From an uncultured Achromobacter sp. (GTDB lineage Bacteria > Pseudomonadota > Gammaproteobacteria > Burkholderiales > Burkholderiaceae_B): a DNA stretch of 6,837 nucleotides. The notes under the pieces are model-generated. The model did no database searches. It had not been told where the DNA came from and was given only the letters and a program-made list of their open reading frames with translations. Both the position numbers and the translations under genes were made by a program. Below, one piece after another: positions 1-6,223 of the stretch (its first letter is position 1; the number at the start of each line of letters is the position of its first letter). The stretch is taken from NCBI GenBank assembly GCA_913775005.1, contig CAJYKY010000152.1:1-6837 (forward strand). Reading direction: 5' to 3'.

Positions 1-134
1 ATGCGGGTCGAGAGATCGGTGGCGTCCGGCGCCAGCAGGGTGTCGTAGCCATGCCGATTCAGGTAGTCGGCCAGCAGTTGGCGCAGGGCCGGGTCGTCGT
101 CAACGACCAGCAGCTTGGTGTGGGGATTTTCCAT
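1..134 (-). CDS. Response regulator, receiver domain N-terminus (partial)
   Basis: This is the first 44 codons of a two-component response regulator whose remainder lies beyond the left edge. The protein begins MENPHTKLLVVDDDPALRQL. The hydrophobic strand KLLVV followed by the acidic triplet D12-D13-D14 is the typical start of a receiver (CheY-like) domain, where the acidic pair binds Mg2+ next to the phosphorylated aspartate. It continues with an amphipathic helix (LRQLLADYLNRHGY) and a second strand (DTLLAP). The phospho-acceptor Asp and any output domain are outside the window. The helix and spacing resemble OmpR/PhoB-family regulators, but the family cannot be fixed without the DNA-binding domain. 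An in-frame ATG at 143 would add MAS; neither start has a clear Shine-Dalgarno sequence, and the inner one places the receiver strand at the usual distance. The gene is divergent from the usher-like gene. Confidence 0.85.
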   Translation of the reverse strand, partial: MENPHTKLLVVDDDPALRQLLADYLNRHGYDTLLAPDATDLSTR

Positions 135-351
135 GGATGCCATAGTGCGGCGCGCCGCGTCCGGCCGCAAGAGGCAAGAAATCATCTGAAATAAGCCTGT
201 TGCACGATGTACGCCTGCAATGGCGCCGCGTTGACGAAATTGCACGGGGGCGCGGCTACTGGCCCTAAAATACGCGCTGGCTTTGCCGCTCGTCCGGTTT
301 TCTAAAAATCGTTTACAGAAACGTCGGCGCCTCCTCTCTACACTGGTCCGT
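135..351. promoter_or_regulatory. Divergent intergenic region with candidate promoter elements
   Basis: This spacer of about 217 bases separates the response regulator (leftward) from the usher-like gene (rightward) and must hold both promoters. On the plus strand there is a near-consensus -35 element TTGACG at 231-236, a TTGCAC at 240-245 and a -10-like TAAAAT at 266-271. The spacings (29 and 20 bases) are not ideal for sigma-70. Nearer the gene are TTTACA at 312-317 and TACACT at 339-344, 21 bases apart. No pair is convincing, so no transcription start is claimed. A 12-base all-GC palindrome at 147-158 sits just upstream of the response regulator start. No operator repeat was recognised. 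Confidence 0.3.
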
Positions 352-1695
352 ATGATCGCCCCTGCCCTCTGGCGCAGACGGTGCTTGCACGCGGCGTTGG
401 CGGCGGGTTTGACCTGCCCGCTGGCGGTTGCGCTTGCCGATCCGCTCTATGCGCCCCCCTATTCCGATTCCGCTTCGTCAGCGGGTGGTCCCGTTCGCAT
501 GGCGCGTGGCATCGGTGTTCTGTCCCCGGTGCAACCGATGCCGGTGCGGCCAGCGCCGTCGCTGGACACGCGCGCGGTGCCACTCGGCCCGCCCCCCTGC
601 GATTTGCAGGCGGCTGAGCCCGCCATGGACACCTCGGTGCAAGGCACCGACGACGCAGGCAGCGCCGACCTGATTCCTGGCATGGGCACCACGCTGAACG
701 GCGAGTCCGCGCCCGCGCCACTGGCGTGCGAGCAGGTCGCCCAGCAGCCCGCCTCAACGCCCGAAGAGGACTTCATTCCTTCTTACGACTTCGCGCTGGA
801 CAGCGGTGATATCCCCCGCATCCCCGTCGTGGTGATTTCAGGCGTGTCGCGCCCGAGCCGCCCGTGGTTTGCGTCTGTCAGCGGCCAGGACGGGCTGCGC
901 TACGGCGGCGATCGCAATTGGGTGTACCGCAATACCGCCGGGCCGTCGGTCACGGTGGGCAATATCAACGCCAATGCGCCCGTCTGGGGCAGCAGCGCCC
1001 CCGTGGGCGGCTTGCAGATCGCCAACTGGGCGGGGACCGGCGCCACCGTTCCTGAAGGCAGCTTTGGTTATTCGTCGTCGGTGGGCAAGCTGAACCGCAT
1101 GGATCCCACCGCCAGTTCGGGCGCCGTGGACTACGGCGCATCGGTTGGCTCGGGCAGCGTGCGCTATGGCCTGACGCCCGCGCTGACCGTCGAGGGCCAG
1201 ATGCAAAGCGCCCCCGCGCTCACCACGCGCGGCATGGGTACTACCTACGCAGCGGGCGAATACGGCACCTTCCAGGCCGGCGCCACGCAAAGCTCTTTCG
1301 ATGCGTCCAACGCCTGGCGCTATCGCATTGGCTACAACGTCGACGTGGCCGACACCGTCAACCTGGGCTATACGAACGAGCAGATCGGCGCGGGCTTTGG
1401 CGACTTGTCGACGTATTCGGGCGGCGTGTCCGCCACCCCGCAATCGCGCAACACGCTAACAGCTGGCGTGCCGATCTCGGGCTGGGGCACGCTGAGCGGC
1501 ACATATTCTGGCCTGCATGAAGGTTCAACGCTGGCCGAGCAGCGCGTGGGGCTGTCGCACAGCATGTTCGTGGCGCCCAAGGTGCAATTGGCCGTGGGTG
1601 CCGACCGCGACATCGTCACGGGCAATTACGGGTGGCGCGCCAACCTGTCCATGCCGGTCGATACCTTCATGCGCGGCACCTGGCTGAGCTGGTAG
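352..1695 (+). CDS. Short usher-like outer-membrane beta-barrel protein, apparently plug-less
   Basis: This is a 447-residue exported protein. The signal peptide has basic residues 8-10 (RRR), a hydrophobic core, and a likely signal peptidase I site ALA|D after residue 29; Cys22 lacks a proper lipobox. Residues 30-140 are rich in Pro, Ala and Ser, with two cysteines (C83, C126). From about residue 172 to the end, alternating polar/aromatic strands resemble the barrel of fimbrial ushers: TVGN...GGLQIA (201-224) resembles the usher stretch before the plug, PEGSFGYSSSVGKLN (234-248) the stretch just after it, and RYGLTPALTVEGQMQS (271-286) the next strand pair. The chain ends in WLSW, an aromatic C-terminus typical of BAM substrates. 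Ushers are about 800 residues with N-terminal chaperone-binding, plug and two C-terminal domains; none of these is evident here. No chaperone or pilin gene is nearby. ATG 352 was chosen because the signal peptide follows it; TTG 283 is the in-frame alternative. Homology is by motif only, and a different porin-like function is possible. Confidence 0.7.
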   Translation: MIAPALWRRRCLHAALAAGLTCPLAVALADPLYAPPYSDSASSAGGPVRMARGIGVLSPVQPMPVRPAPSLDTRAVPLGPPPCDLQAAEPAMDTSVQGTDDAGSADLIPGMGTTLNGESAPAPLACEQVAQQPASTPEEDFIPSYDFALDSGDIPRIPVVVISGVSRPSRPWFASVSGQDGLRYGGDRNWVYRNTAGPSVTVGNINANAPVWGSSAPVGGLQIANWAGTGATVPEGSFGYSSSVGKLNRMDPTASSGAVDYGASVGSGSVRYGLTPALTVEGQMQSAPALTTRGMGTTYAAGEYGTFQAGATQSSFDASNAWRYRIGYNVDVADTVNLGYTNEQIGAGFGDLSTYSGGVSATPQSRNTLTAGVPISGWGTLSGTYSGLHEGSTLAEQRVGLSHSMFVAPKVQLAVGADRDIVTGNYGWRANLSMPVDTFMRGTWLSW

Positions 1696-1705
1696 GAAGG
1701 CCGCA

Positions 1706-1727
1706 AGCGGGACCAAATCAGCCCGCT
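1706..1727 (+). repeat. Hairpin after the usher-like gene
   Basis: A perfect 6-base inverted repeat, AGCGGG (1706-1711) and CCCGCT (1722-1727), encloses a 10-base loop and starts 10 bases after the usher-like stop codon. It is followed by GAAAA rather than a T-run, so alone it would be a poor intrinsic terminator. It may protect the 3' end of the transcript or act together with the second hairpin just downstream. Confidence 0.4.
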
Positions 1728-1732
1728 GAAAA

Positions 1733-1758
1733 CGGCCGGCAAGAGGCCGGCCGGATTT
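1733..1758 (+). terminator. Probable weak terminator between usher-like gene and recQ
   Basis: The perfect 8-base stem CGGCCGGC (1733-1740) / GCCGGCCG (1746-1753), with loop AAGAG, is followed by GATTT. It is preceded by AAAA, so a structure could also form on the other strand. The stem is strong and the T-tract only three bases, so termination may be incomplete. It lies immediately upstream of the AT-rich -10-like box assigned to recQ. Confidence 0.5.
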
Positions 1759-1764
1759 GCGGCT

Positions 1765-1770
1765 TAAAAT
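1765..1770 (+). promoter_or_regulatory. Candidate -10 box for recQ
   Basis: TAAAAT (5 of 6 matches to TATAAT) is the only AT-rich hexamer between the hairpin and recQ. No -35 match lies at 16-18 bases, because that position falls inside the GC hairpin. A start about seven bases downstream would fall near 1777, giving a 5' leader of about 23 bases before the recQ ATG at 1800. The recQ start has no visible Shine-Dalgarno sequence. Confidence 0.35.
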
Positions 1771-1799
1771 CCCTGCCATGATGCTTCCGGCCTACCCCC

Positions 1800-3629
1800 A
1801 TGTCTGACGCGCGCGCCCTCGGCGTGTTGCAGCGCGTTTTCGGTTACGAATCCTTCCGCGGCGACCAGCAAGCCATTGTCGAACAAGTGATCGACGGCGG
1901 CGACGCGCTGGTCCTCATGCCTACCGGCGGCGGCAAATCGCTTTGTTACCAAATTCCGTCACTGGTGCGCGAAGGCACCGGCATTGTCGTGTCGCCGCTG
2001 ATCGCGCTGATGCAGGATCAGGTCGACGCGCTGACCGAACTGGGTGTGCGCGCGGCGTTTTTGAACTCCACGCAGGAATGGCGCGTGGCCCGGGACGTCG
2101 AACAGGCCTTCCTGGCCGGCGAGCTGGACTTGCTGTACGTCGCGCCCGAACGCCTGTTGACCGACCGCTGCCTGCAACTGCTGGAACGCGGCCGCATCGC
2201 GCTCTTCGCCATCGACGAAGCGCACTGCGTGTCCCAATGGGGCCACGACTTCCGGCCGGAATACCTGGGCCTGTCGATGCTGCACGAACGCTGGCCGGAC
2301 GTGCCGCGCATTGCGCTCACCGCCACCGCCACGGCCGACACGCGCGCAGAAATTGCCCAGCGCCTGCAACTGGATGACGCGCGCCATTTCGTCTCCAGCT
2401 TCGATCGCCCGAACATCCGCTATCGCATCATTGAAAAGAACGAGGTGCGCAAGCAGTTGCTGGAGATGATCCGCAGCGAACACGATGGCGAATCCGGCGT
2501 GGTCTATGGCCTGTCTCGCGCCCGGGTAGAGGAAACCGCCGAATTCCTGTGCAACCAGGGCATCGACGCCATGCCGTACCACGCCGGGCTCAGCCCGCAA
2601 GTGCGCGCGGCCAACCAGGCGCGGTTCCTGCGTGAAGATGGCGTGGTCATGGTGGCCACCATTGCATTTGGCATGGGCATCGACAAGCCCGATGTGCGCT
2701 TCGTGGCGCATATCGACCTGCCCAAGTCCGTGGAAGGCTACTACCAGGAAACGGGGCGCGCCGGCCGCGACGGCCTGCCCGCCACGGCCTGGCTGGCTTA
2801 TGGCTTGCAAGACGTGGTGCAGCAGCGCCGCATGATCGACGAATCCCCCGGCGACGAAGCCTACCGCCGCCGCCTGGGCCAGCAGCTGGACGCCATGCTG
2901 GGGCTGTGTGAAACGGTGGAATGCCGGCGCGTGCGTCTGCTTGCCTACTTCGGCCAGCAGATCACCGCCTGCGGCAACTGCGATGTCTGTCTTGAACCGC
3001 CGCAGGCCTGGGATGGCACCGTGGCGGCGCAGAAGGTGCTGTCGGCCGTGTACCGGCTATGGAAGGAACGCGGCCAACGCTATGGCGCGGGCCACATCAT
3101 CGACATTCTGCGCGGCAAGGTCACCGACCGCACGCGCCAGCACGGCCACGAAACGCTTAGCGTGTTTGGCGTGGGCGAAGACCTGAGCGACACCGCCTGG
3201 CGCGGCGTGCTGCGTCAACTGCTGGCCCAAGGCCTGCTGACGGTGGACAACGAAGGGTTCGGCACGTTGGCGCTGACGGAAGGCAGCCGCGCCGTGCTCA
3301 AGGGCGAACGCCAGCTGATGCTGCGGCGCGAATCCGAAAAGAAGACACGGTCGGGCAAGACCAGCAGCGGCCGGCCCAAGGCGGCTGCCATCGACCTGCC
3401 GGCCGAACTGCAACCCGTGTTCGAAGCGCTGCGTGCCTGGCGCGGCGAAGTCGCCAAGAGCCACGGTGTGCCGGCCTATGTGATTTTCCACGACGCTACG
3501 TTGCGCGAAATTGCGCTGGCCCAGCCTGACTCGATGGACGCGCTCAGCCACATCAGCGGTGTGGGCGCGCGCAAGCTGGAAGCCTACGGCGAAGAAATCC
3601 TGCAACGGGTGGCGAGGCCGGTGCTGTAA
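1800..3629 (+). CDS. recQ: ATP-dependent DNA helicase RecQ
   Basis: This is a complete 609-residue RecQ, the usual bacterial size. RecQ unwinds DNA 3'-to-5' using ATP and acts in RecF-pathway recombination, replication-fork restart and suppression of illegitimate recombination. Visible in order: motif 0 (FGYESFRGDQQ, 14-24), Walker A (MPTGGGKS, 40-47, catalytic K46), motif Ia (VVSPLIALMQDQV, 63-75), Walker B DEAH (139-142), the aromatic-rich loop (SQWGHDFRPEYL, 145-156), motif III (LTATAT, 173-178), motif IV (VVYGLSR, 234-240), motif V (ATIAFGMGIDKPDVRF, 286-301) and motif VI (QETGRAGRDG, 316-325). Zinc-binding cysteines are C375, C391, C394 and C397. A winged-helix RQC region (about 402-505), a basic Ser/Lys linker (511-527) and an HRDC domain (about 532-604) follow. 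All catalytic and zinc residues are present. The gene converges with the cyd operon. Confidence 0.97.
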   Translation: MSDARALGVLQRVFGYESFRGDQQAIVEQVIDGGDALVLMPTGGGKSLCYQIPSLVREGTGIVVSPLIALMQDQVDALTELGVRAAFLNSTQEWRVARDVEQAFLAGELDLLYVAPERLLTDRCLQLLERGRIALFAIDEAHCVSQWGHDFRPEYLGLSMLHERWPDVPRIALTATATADTRAEIAQRLQLDDARHFVSSFDRPNIRYRIIEKNEVRKQLLEMIRSEHDGESGVVYGLSRARVEETAEFLCNQGIDAMPYHAGLSPQVRAANQARFLREDGVVMVATIAFGMGIDKPDVRFVAHIDLPKSVEGYYQETGRAGRDGLPATAWLAYGLQDVVQQRRMIDESPGDEAYRRRLGQQLDAMLGLCETVECRRVRLLAYFGQQITACGNCDVCLEPPQAWDGTVAAQKVLSAVYRLWKERGQRYGAGHIIDILRGKVTDRTRQHGHETLSVFGVGEDLSDTAWRGVLRQLLAQGLLTVDNEGFGTLALTEGSRAVLKGERQLMLRRESEKKTRSGKTSSGRPKAAAIDLPAELQPVFEALRAWRGEVAKSHGVPAYVIFHDATLREIALAQPDSMDALSHISGVGARKLEAYGEEILQRVARPVL

Positions 3630-3649
3630 AGCACAAGCGGTCAGGCAAA

Positions 3650-3684
3650 AGCGCCGGCGTGGCCTTGCCACAAACGCCGGCGCT
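3650..3684 (-). terminator. Inverted-repeat terminator between convergent recQ and cydB-like gene
   Basis: A perfect 11-base inverted repeat, AGCGCCGGCGT (3650-3660) and ACGCCGGCGCT (3674-3684), encloses a 13-base loop. Read on the minus strand, the stem runs directly into TTTT, which fits a rho-independent terminator for the cyd operon; its upstream edge is 7 bases past the cydB-like stop. On the plus strand the stem is followed by GCGGTCTT, a poor T-tract, so it would serve recQ less well. It is the only terminator-like structure between the two convergent genes. Confidence 0.75.
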
Positions 3685-3691
3685 GCGGTCT

Positions 3692-4747
3692 TCAGTACGA
3701 CGGGGGCGGCAGCAACGGCACCGGCGCGCGTTCCTTGCCGAAGACCGACCGGTACGCCAGGATGTTGAACACCAGCACCACCGGAATCCCCACGACCGCG
3801 CCCGCCATGACCAGGCGCATCGACCCCAGCGCGCCCGCGCCATCCCACAGCGTCATGTCGTCCAGGATCAGGTACGGGAACAGGCTGTACGCCAGGCCGC
3901 TCAGCATCAGCAGGAACAAGCCCACACACAGCACGAACGGCAGCCAGCTGAAGCGGTCGGCGCGGCCCGGCAGGCGCGCCAGCAGCATTTCCGCCGCCAC
4001 ATAGCCCGCCAGCATCAGCACCCAGACCGTCGCGGCCAGGCTCAGGTGGGCGATGTTGCTCCACTTGTAGAAGATGCCGGCGTTGGCCAGCCCCAGCGTG
4101 ACGGCAATGGCCACCATGCCCACTGCCGTCCAGCGGATGGCGTGCCGCGCCCAGTTGGCCGCGCGGCGTTGAAGGTCGCCTTCCACGCGCATGACCAGCC
4201 ACGACGCGCCCAACAGCACGTAGGCCGCCACGGCGCACAGGCCCACGAACATCGCAAACCAGCCATAGCCCGCATCGGATTGATAGCCGGTGGCGATGCG
4301 CCCCAGCAGCACGCCCTGCCCGAATGCGGTGATGATCGACCCCGCCCAGAACCCGAAGATCCAGCGCGGCTTGGATTCATTGCGGGCGCGGATGCGGAAT
4401 TCGAACGAGACGCTGCGCAGCACCACGCCCAGCACCATGAAGGTCAGCGGCCCATAGAGCTTGCCCAGCACCGCGCCCCACGCAAAGGGGAATGCAGATG
4501 CAAAGAGGCCCATGCCCAGCAGCAGCCAGAATTCATTGGCGTCGCGCCACGGACTCAGCAAGGACATCATGCGGCCGCGCTCGTGTTCGGGCGCCAGTTG
4601 TAAGAGAATGCCCACGCCCAGGTCGAAGCCGTCCAGCACCATGCCCGCGGCAATCACCACGAACAGCAGCGCCATGAAGGCGAGCGGCATCCAGAAGGAA
4701 GGATCTTCGGGGCTGAGCCCCTGCGAAGCGGCCAGCATGGCGATCAT
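3692..4747 (-). CDS. Cytochrome bd oxidase subunit II-like membrane protein (CydB-like)
   Basis: This is a 351-residue polytopic membrane protein of the CydB family (E. coli CydB is about 380). CydB is the second large subunit of bd-type quinol oxidases and supports subunit I without binding the catalytic hemes. Family landmarks seen: LDGFDLGVG (38-46), SPWRDANEFWLLLG (65-78), LRSVSFEFR (110-118), and near the end LFPYL...MTLWDG (289-303), followed by a last membrane helix and a Pro-rich tail. About eight hydrophobic segments are visible. The usual W-D-G-N-E loop reads WRDANE, so one aromatic has become Arg. The start at ATG 4747 is well supported: a GGAGG sequence at 4758-4754 is six bases upstream, and ATGA shares its bases with the stop of the upstream cydA-like gene, implying translational coupling. 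Its partner lacks heme ligands, so an oxidase role is doubtful even though the family assignment is firm. Confidence 0.88.
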   Translation of the reverse strand: MIAMLAASQGLSPEDPSFWMPLAFMALLFVVIAAGMVLDGFDLGVGILLQLAPEHERGRMMSLLSPWRDANEFWLLLGMGLFASAFPFAWGAVLGKLYGPLTFMVLGVVLRSVSFEFRIRARNESKPRWIFGFWAGSIITAFGQGVLLGRIATGYQSDAGYGWFAMFVGLCAVAAYVLLGASWLVMRVEGDLQRRAANWARHAIRWTAVGMVAIAVTLGLANAGIFYKWSNIAHLSLAATVWVLMLAGYVAAEMLLARLPGRADRFSWLPFVLCVGLFLLMLSGLAYSLFPYLILDDMTLWDGAGALGSMRLVMAGAVVGIPVVLVFNILAYRSVFGKERAPVPLLPPPSY

Positions 4748-6087
4748 GACGCGCCTCCGCTCAGTTTGCGCACGGGCACGACGCCGTAGCGCGCCGCATG
4801 GAAAAGCATGCCGGCAAAGGCGGCCAGCAACACGGCGTACAACAAGCCATACCCCACCAGTCCGTAAAGCACCGTGCTGGACGGCATCTGCCCCAGCACT
4901 TCGGATTGCGTGATGGTGCCGTTCACCACGAAGGGCTGAAGCCCGATAATCGACACCCACCAGCTGGCAACCACCGCAATGCCGCCCGAGAACATCATTG
5001 CGCAGAGCACGCGCTGCCATCCAACGGGCAAGACGGAAGGATCCAGCCCGCGCCGGAACGTCATGATGAAGGTCACGCAGGCAACAGCCAGCATCAGAAT
5101 GCCCAGCCCCACCGCCACACGCAGCGACCAGAAGGTCAGCGCCACCGGCGGCAACATGCCGGAATATTTGTCCAGGCCTTGATAGGTGCCGTCAGCATTG
5201 CGATGCAGCCACATGCCGCCGGCATTGCGGATCGTCACGTCAGACACATTGGTATGCGCGCGGGCGTCCGGCCAGCCGAACAGCACCAGCTGCGGTTCGG
5301 CGCCGCTTTCCCAATAGCCCGCCGCCGCCGCGGCCTTGGCCGGTTGCAGCTTGGCGACCATCTGGCCCGCGCCCGTGGCGACTGGCACCTGCAAGAAGGC
5401 GGCCACCACCGCAATCACCAAGGCCGTCTTGAAGCTGTTGCGCTCGCCATCGCCCAGCGGGCGGCGCAGCGCCTGCAAGGCTGTCACGCCCATCATCAGG
5501 AAGGCGGCAGCCAGCGCCGCGCCCACCGCTACGACCGCCATGCGCCAGCCCACCGACGGGTTCAGCACCACGGCGAACCAGTCATAGACCTGGTAGCGGC
5601 CGTCGACCAGAATCGCGCCATCGGGCGTTTGCATCCAGGATTGCAGGGCCAGCACCCAGAACACCGCCACCATCTGGCCCACGGCCACCATCAGCACCGC
5701 AAGGGTATGCGCCGTGTCGGACACGCGGCGTTGGCCGAACAGCATCACGCCCAGAAAGCAGGACTTCAAGATGAAGACTGACAGGATGCCGTAGCCCAGC
5801 AGCGGGCCGGCTACGTTGCCGATCTTGTCCATCAGGCCGGCCCACAGGCTGCCGATCTGAATCAGCACCGGTACGCTGGCGGCCAGCGTCAGCACGAAGG
5901 AAAGCGCGAAAATGCGGACCCAGAATCGGTAGGCCGCCGTCCAGCCGCTGCGGCCCGACCAGCGCGCGCGCACCTTGAAGAACAGCAGCACCCAGGCCAG
6001 CGCCAGGGAAACGGCCAGGAAAAGCGCCAGAAAGCTCAAGCTGGCCACGAACTGCGCACGGGCCAGGGAAAGAGTGGATATGTCCAT
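4744..6087 (-). CDS. Cytochrome bd subunit I paralogue (CydA-like) lacking all heme ligands
   Basis: This 447-residue protein has about nine membrane helices, the topology of CydA, the subunit carrying hemes b558, b595 and d in bd quinol oxidases. Homology is clear: RFWVRIF...IQIGSLW (54-82) matches the CydA KFWGKLF...FQFG stretch, with SWMQTP (150-155), VLNPSVGWRM (174-183), LFGWPD (269-274), PPVALTFWSLRVAVGLG (313-329) and GLQPF (382-386). Aligned with recalled E. coli CydA, the heme residues are all changed: H19 to L20, H186 to V185, M393 to A325, E74 to L75, E99 to G100, E107 to K108, E445 to V373. Quinol-loop K252 is kept (K251) but E257 is A256. The Q-loop is short. The frame is intact and coupled to the cydB-like gene, which argues against decay. 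ATG 6087 was chosen because MDISTLSLARAQF matches the CydA N-terminus; an upstream in-frame ATG at 6165 would add 26 unlikely residues. It is normally annotated as an oxidase subunit; its true function is unknown. Confidence 0.85.
   Translation of the reverse strand: MDISTLSLARAQFVASLSFLALFLAVSLALAWVLLFFKVRARWSGRSGWTAAYRFWVRIFALSFVLTLAASVPVLIQIGSLWAGLMDKIGNVAGPLLGYGILSVFILKSCFLGVMLFGQRRVSDTAHTLAVLMVAVGQMVAVFWVLALQSWMQTPDGAILVDGRYQVYDWFAVVLNPSVGWRMAVVAVGAALAAAFLMMGVTALQALRRPLGDGERNSFKTALVIAVVAAFLQVPVATGAGQMVAKLQPAKAAAAAGYWESGAEPQLVLFGWPDARAHTNVSDVTIRNAGGMWLHRNADGTYQGLDKYSGMLPPVALTFWSLRVAVGLGILMLAVACVTFIMTFRRGLDPSVLPVGWQRVLCAMMFSGGIAVVASWWVSIIGLQPFVVNGTITQSEVLGQMPSSTVLYGLVGYGLLYAVLLAAFAGMLFHAARYGVVPVRKLSGGAS
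4754..4758 (-). promoter_or_regulatory. Ribosome binding site of the cydB-like gene
   Basis: GGAGG on the minus strand lies six bases before the ATG at 4747, inside the last codons of the cydA-like gene. It is the only strong Shine-Dalgarno sequence in the window and fixes the cydB-like start at the ATGA overlap. Confidence 0.8.
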
Positions 6088-6223
6088 AATGGCCCGTAGT
6101 GTAGAGCCAGTTACATGACTATGGGAGCAGTTTGAAACCGCCTGCACCAGGTCTAAAAAGGCCACTTAGCCGGAACGTGGCAAAATTGACGCTTTGTCGC
6201 CGCTTTTTCCTATTCTTTCAAGA
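6088..6223. promoter_or_regulatory. Divergent region between cydA-like gene and glnS
   Basis: About 136 bases separate the two divergent starts. For glnS (plus strand) the best sigma-70-like pair is TTGAAA at 6132-6137 and TAAAAA at 6154-6159 with a 16-base spacer, predicting a start near 6166 and a leader of about 58 bases. A second possible -35, TTGACG at 6186-6191, pairs with TATTCT at 6211-6216 but 19 bases apart and very close to the gene. On the minus strand a TACACT box (6103-6098) precedes the cydA-like start by 10 bases, without a good -35. No FNR/ANR-type TTGAT....ATCAA site, common before oxidase genes, was found. Confidence 0.35.

Noticed and set aside
147..158. Perfect GC palindrome GCGGCGCGCCGC as an operator
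   Set aside because: An all-G/C 12-base palindrome is not surprising at this base composition, and no second copy or matching half-sites were seen.
283..351. TTG start at 283 for the barrel protein
   Set aside because: It would put 23 basic residues before a normal signal peptide that begins properly at ATG 352.
3630..3691. Possible cydX-like small subunit gene after the cydB-like gene
   Set aside because: The space is only 62 bases and is taken up by the inverted-repeat terminator; no short hydrophobic frame with a start is present.
3057..4238. Long open frame on the minus strand spanning the recQ end and the cydB-like gene
   Set aside because: It is Arg/Gly/His/Ala-rich, crosses the terminator hairpin, and overlaps two well-supported genes; it is typical of open frames produced by GC-rich third positions.
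4798..5781. 327-codon plus-strand frame opposite the cydA-like gene, and a similar frame at 3659-4603
   Set aside because: The composition is His/Gln/Arg-rich without recognisable motifs, and the opposite strand encodes a clear membrane protein family in another frame.
4744..6087. Reading the cydA-like gene as a pseudogene
   Set aside because: There is no frameshift or internal stop, non-ligand motifs are kept, and the gene is translationally coupled to an intact partner.
6088..6165. N-terminal extension of the cydA-like gene to ATG 6165
   Set aside because: MDISTLSLARAQF from ATG 6087 aligns with the CydA N-terminus; the 26-residue extension has no family match and overlaps the promoter region.
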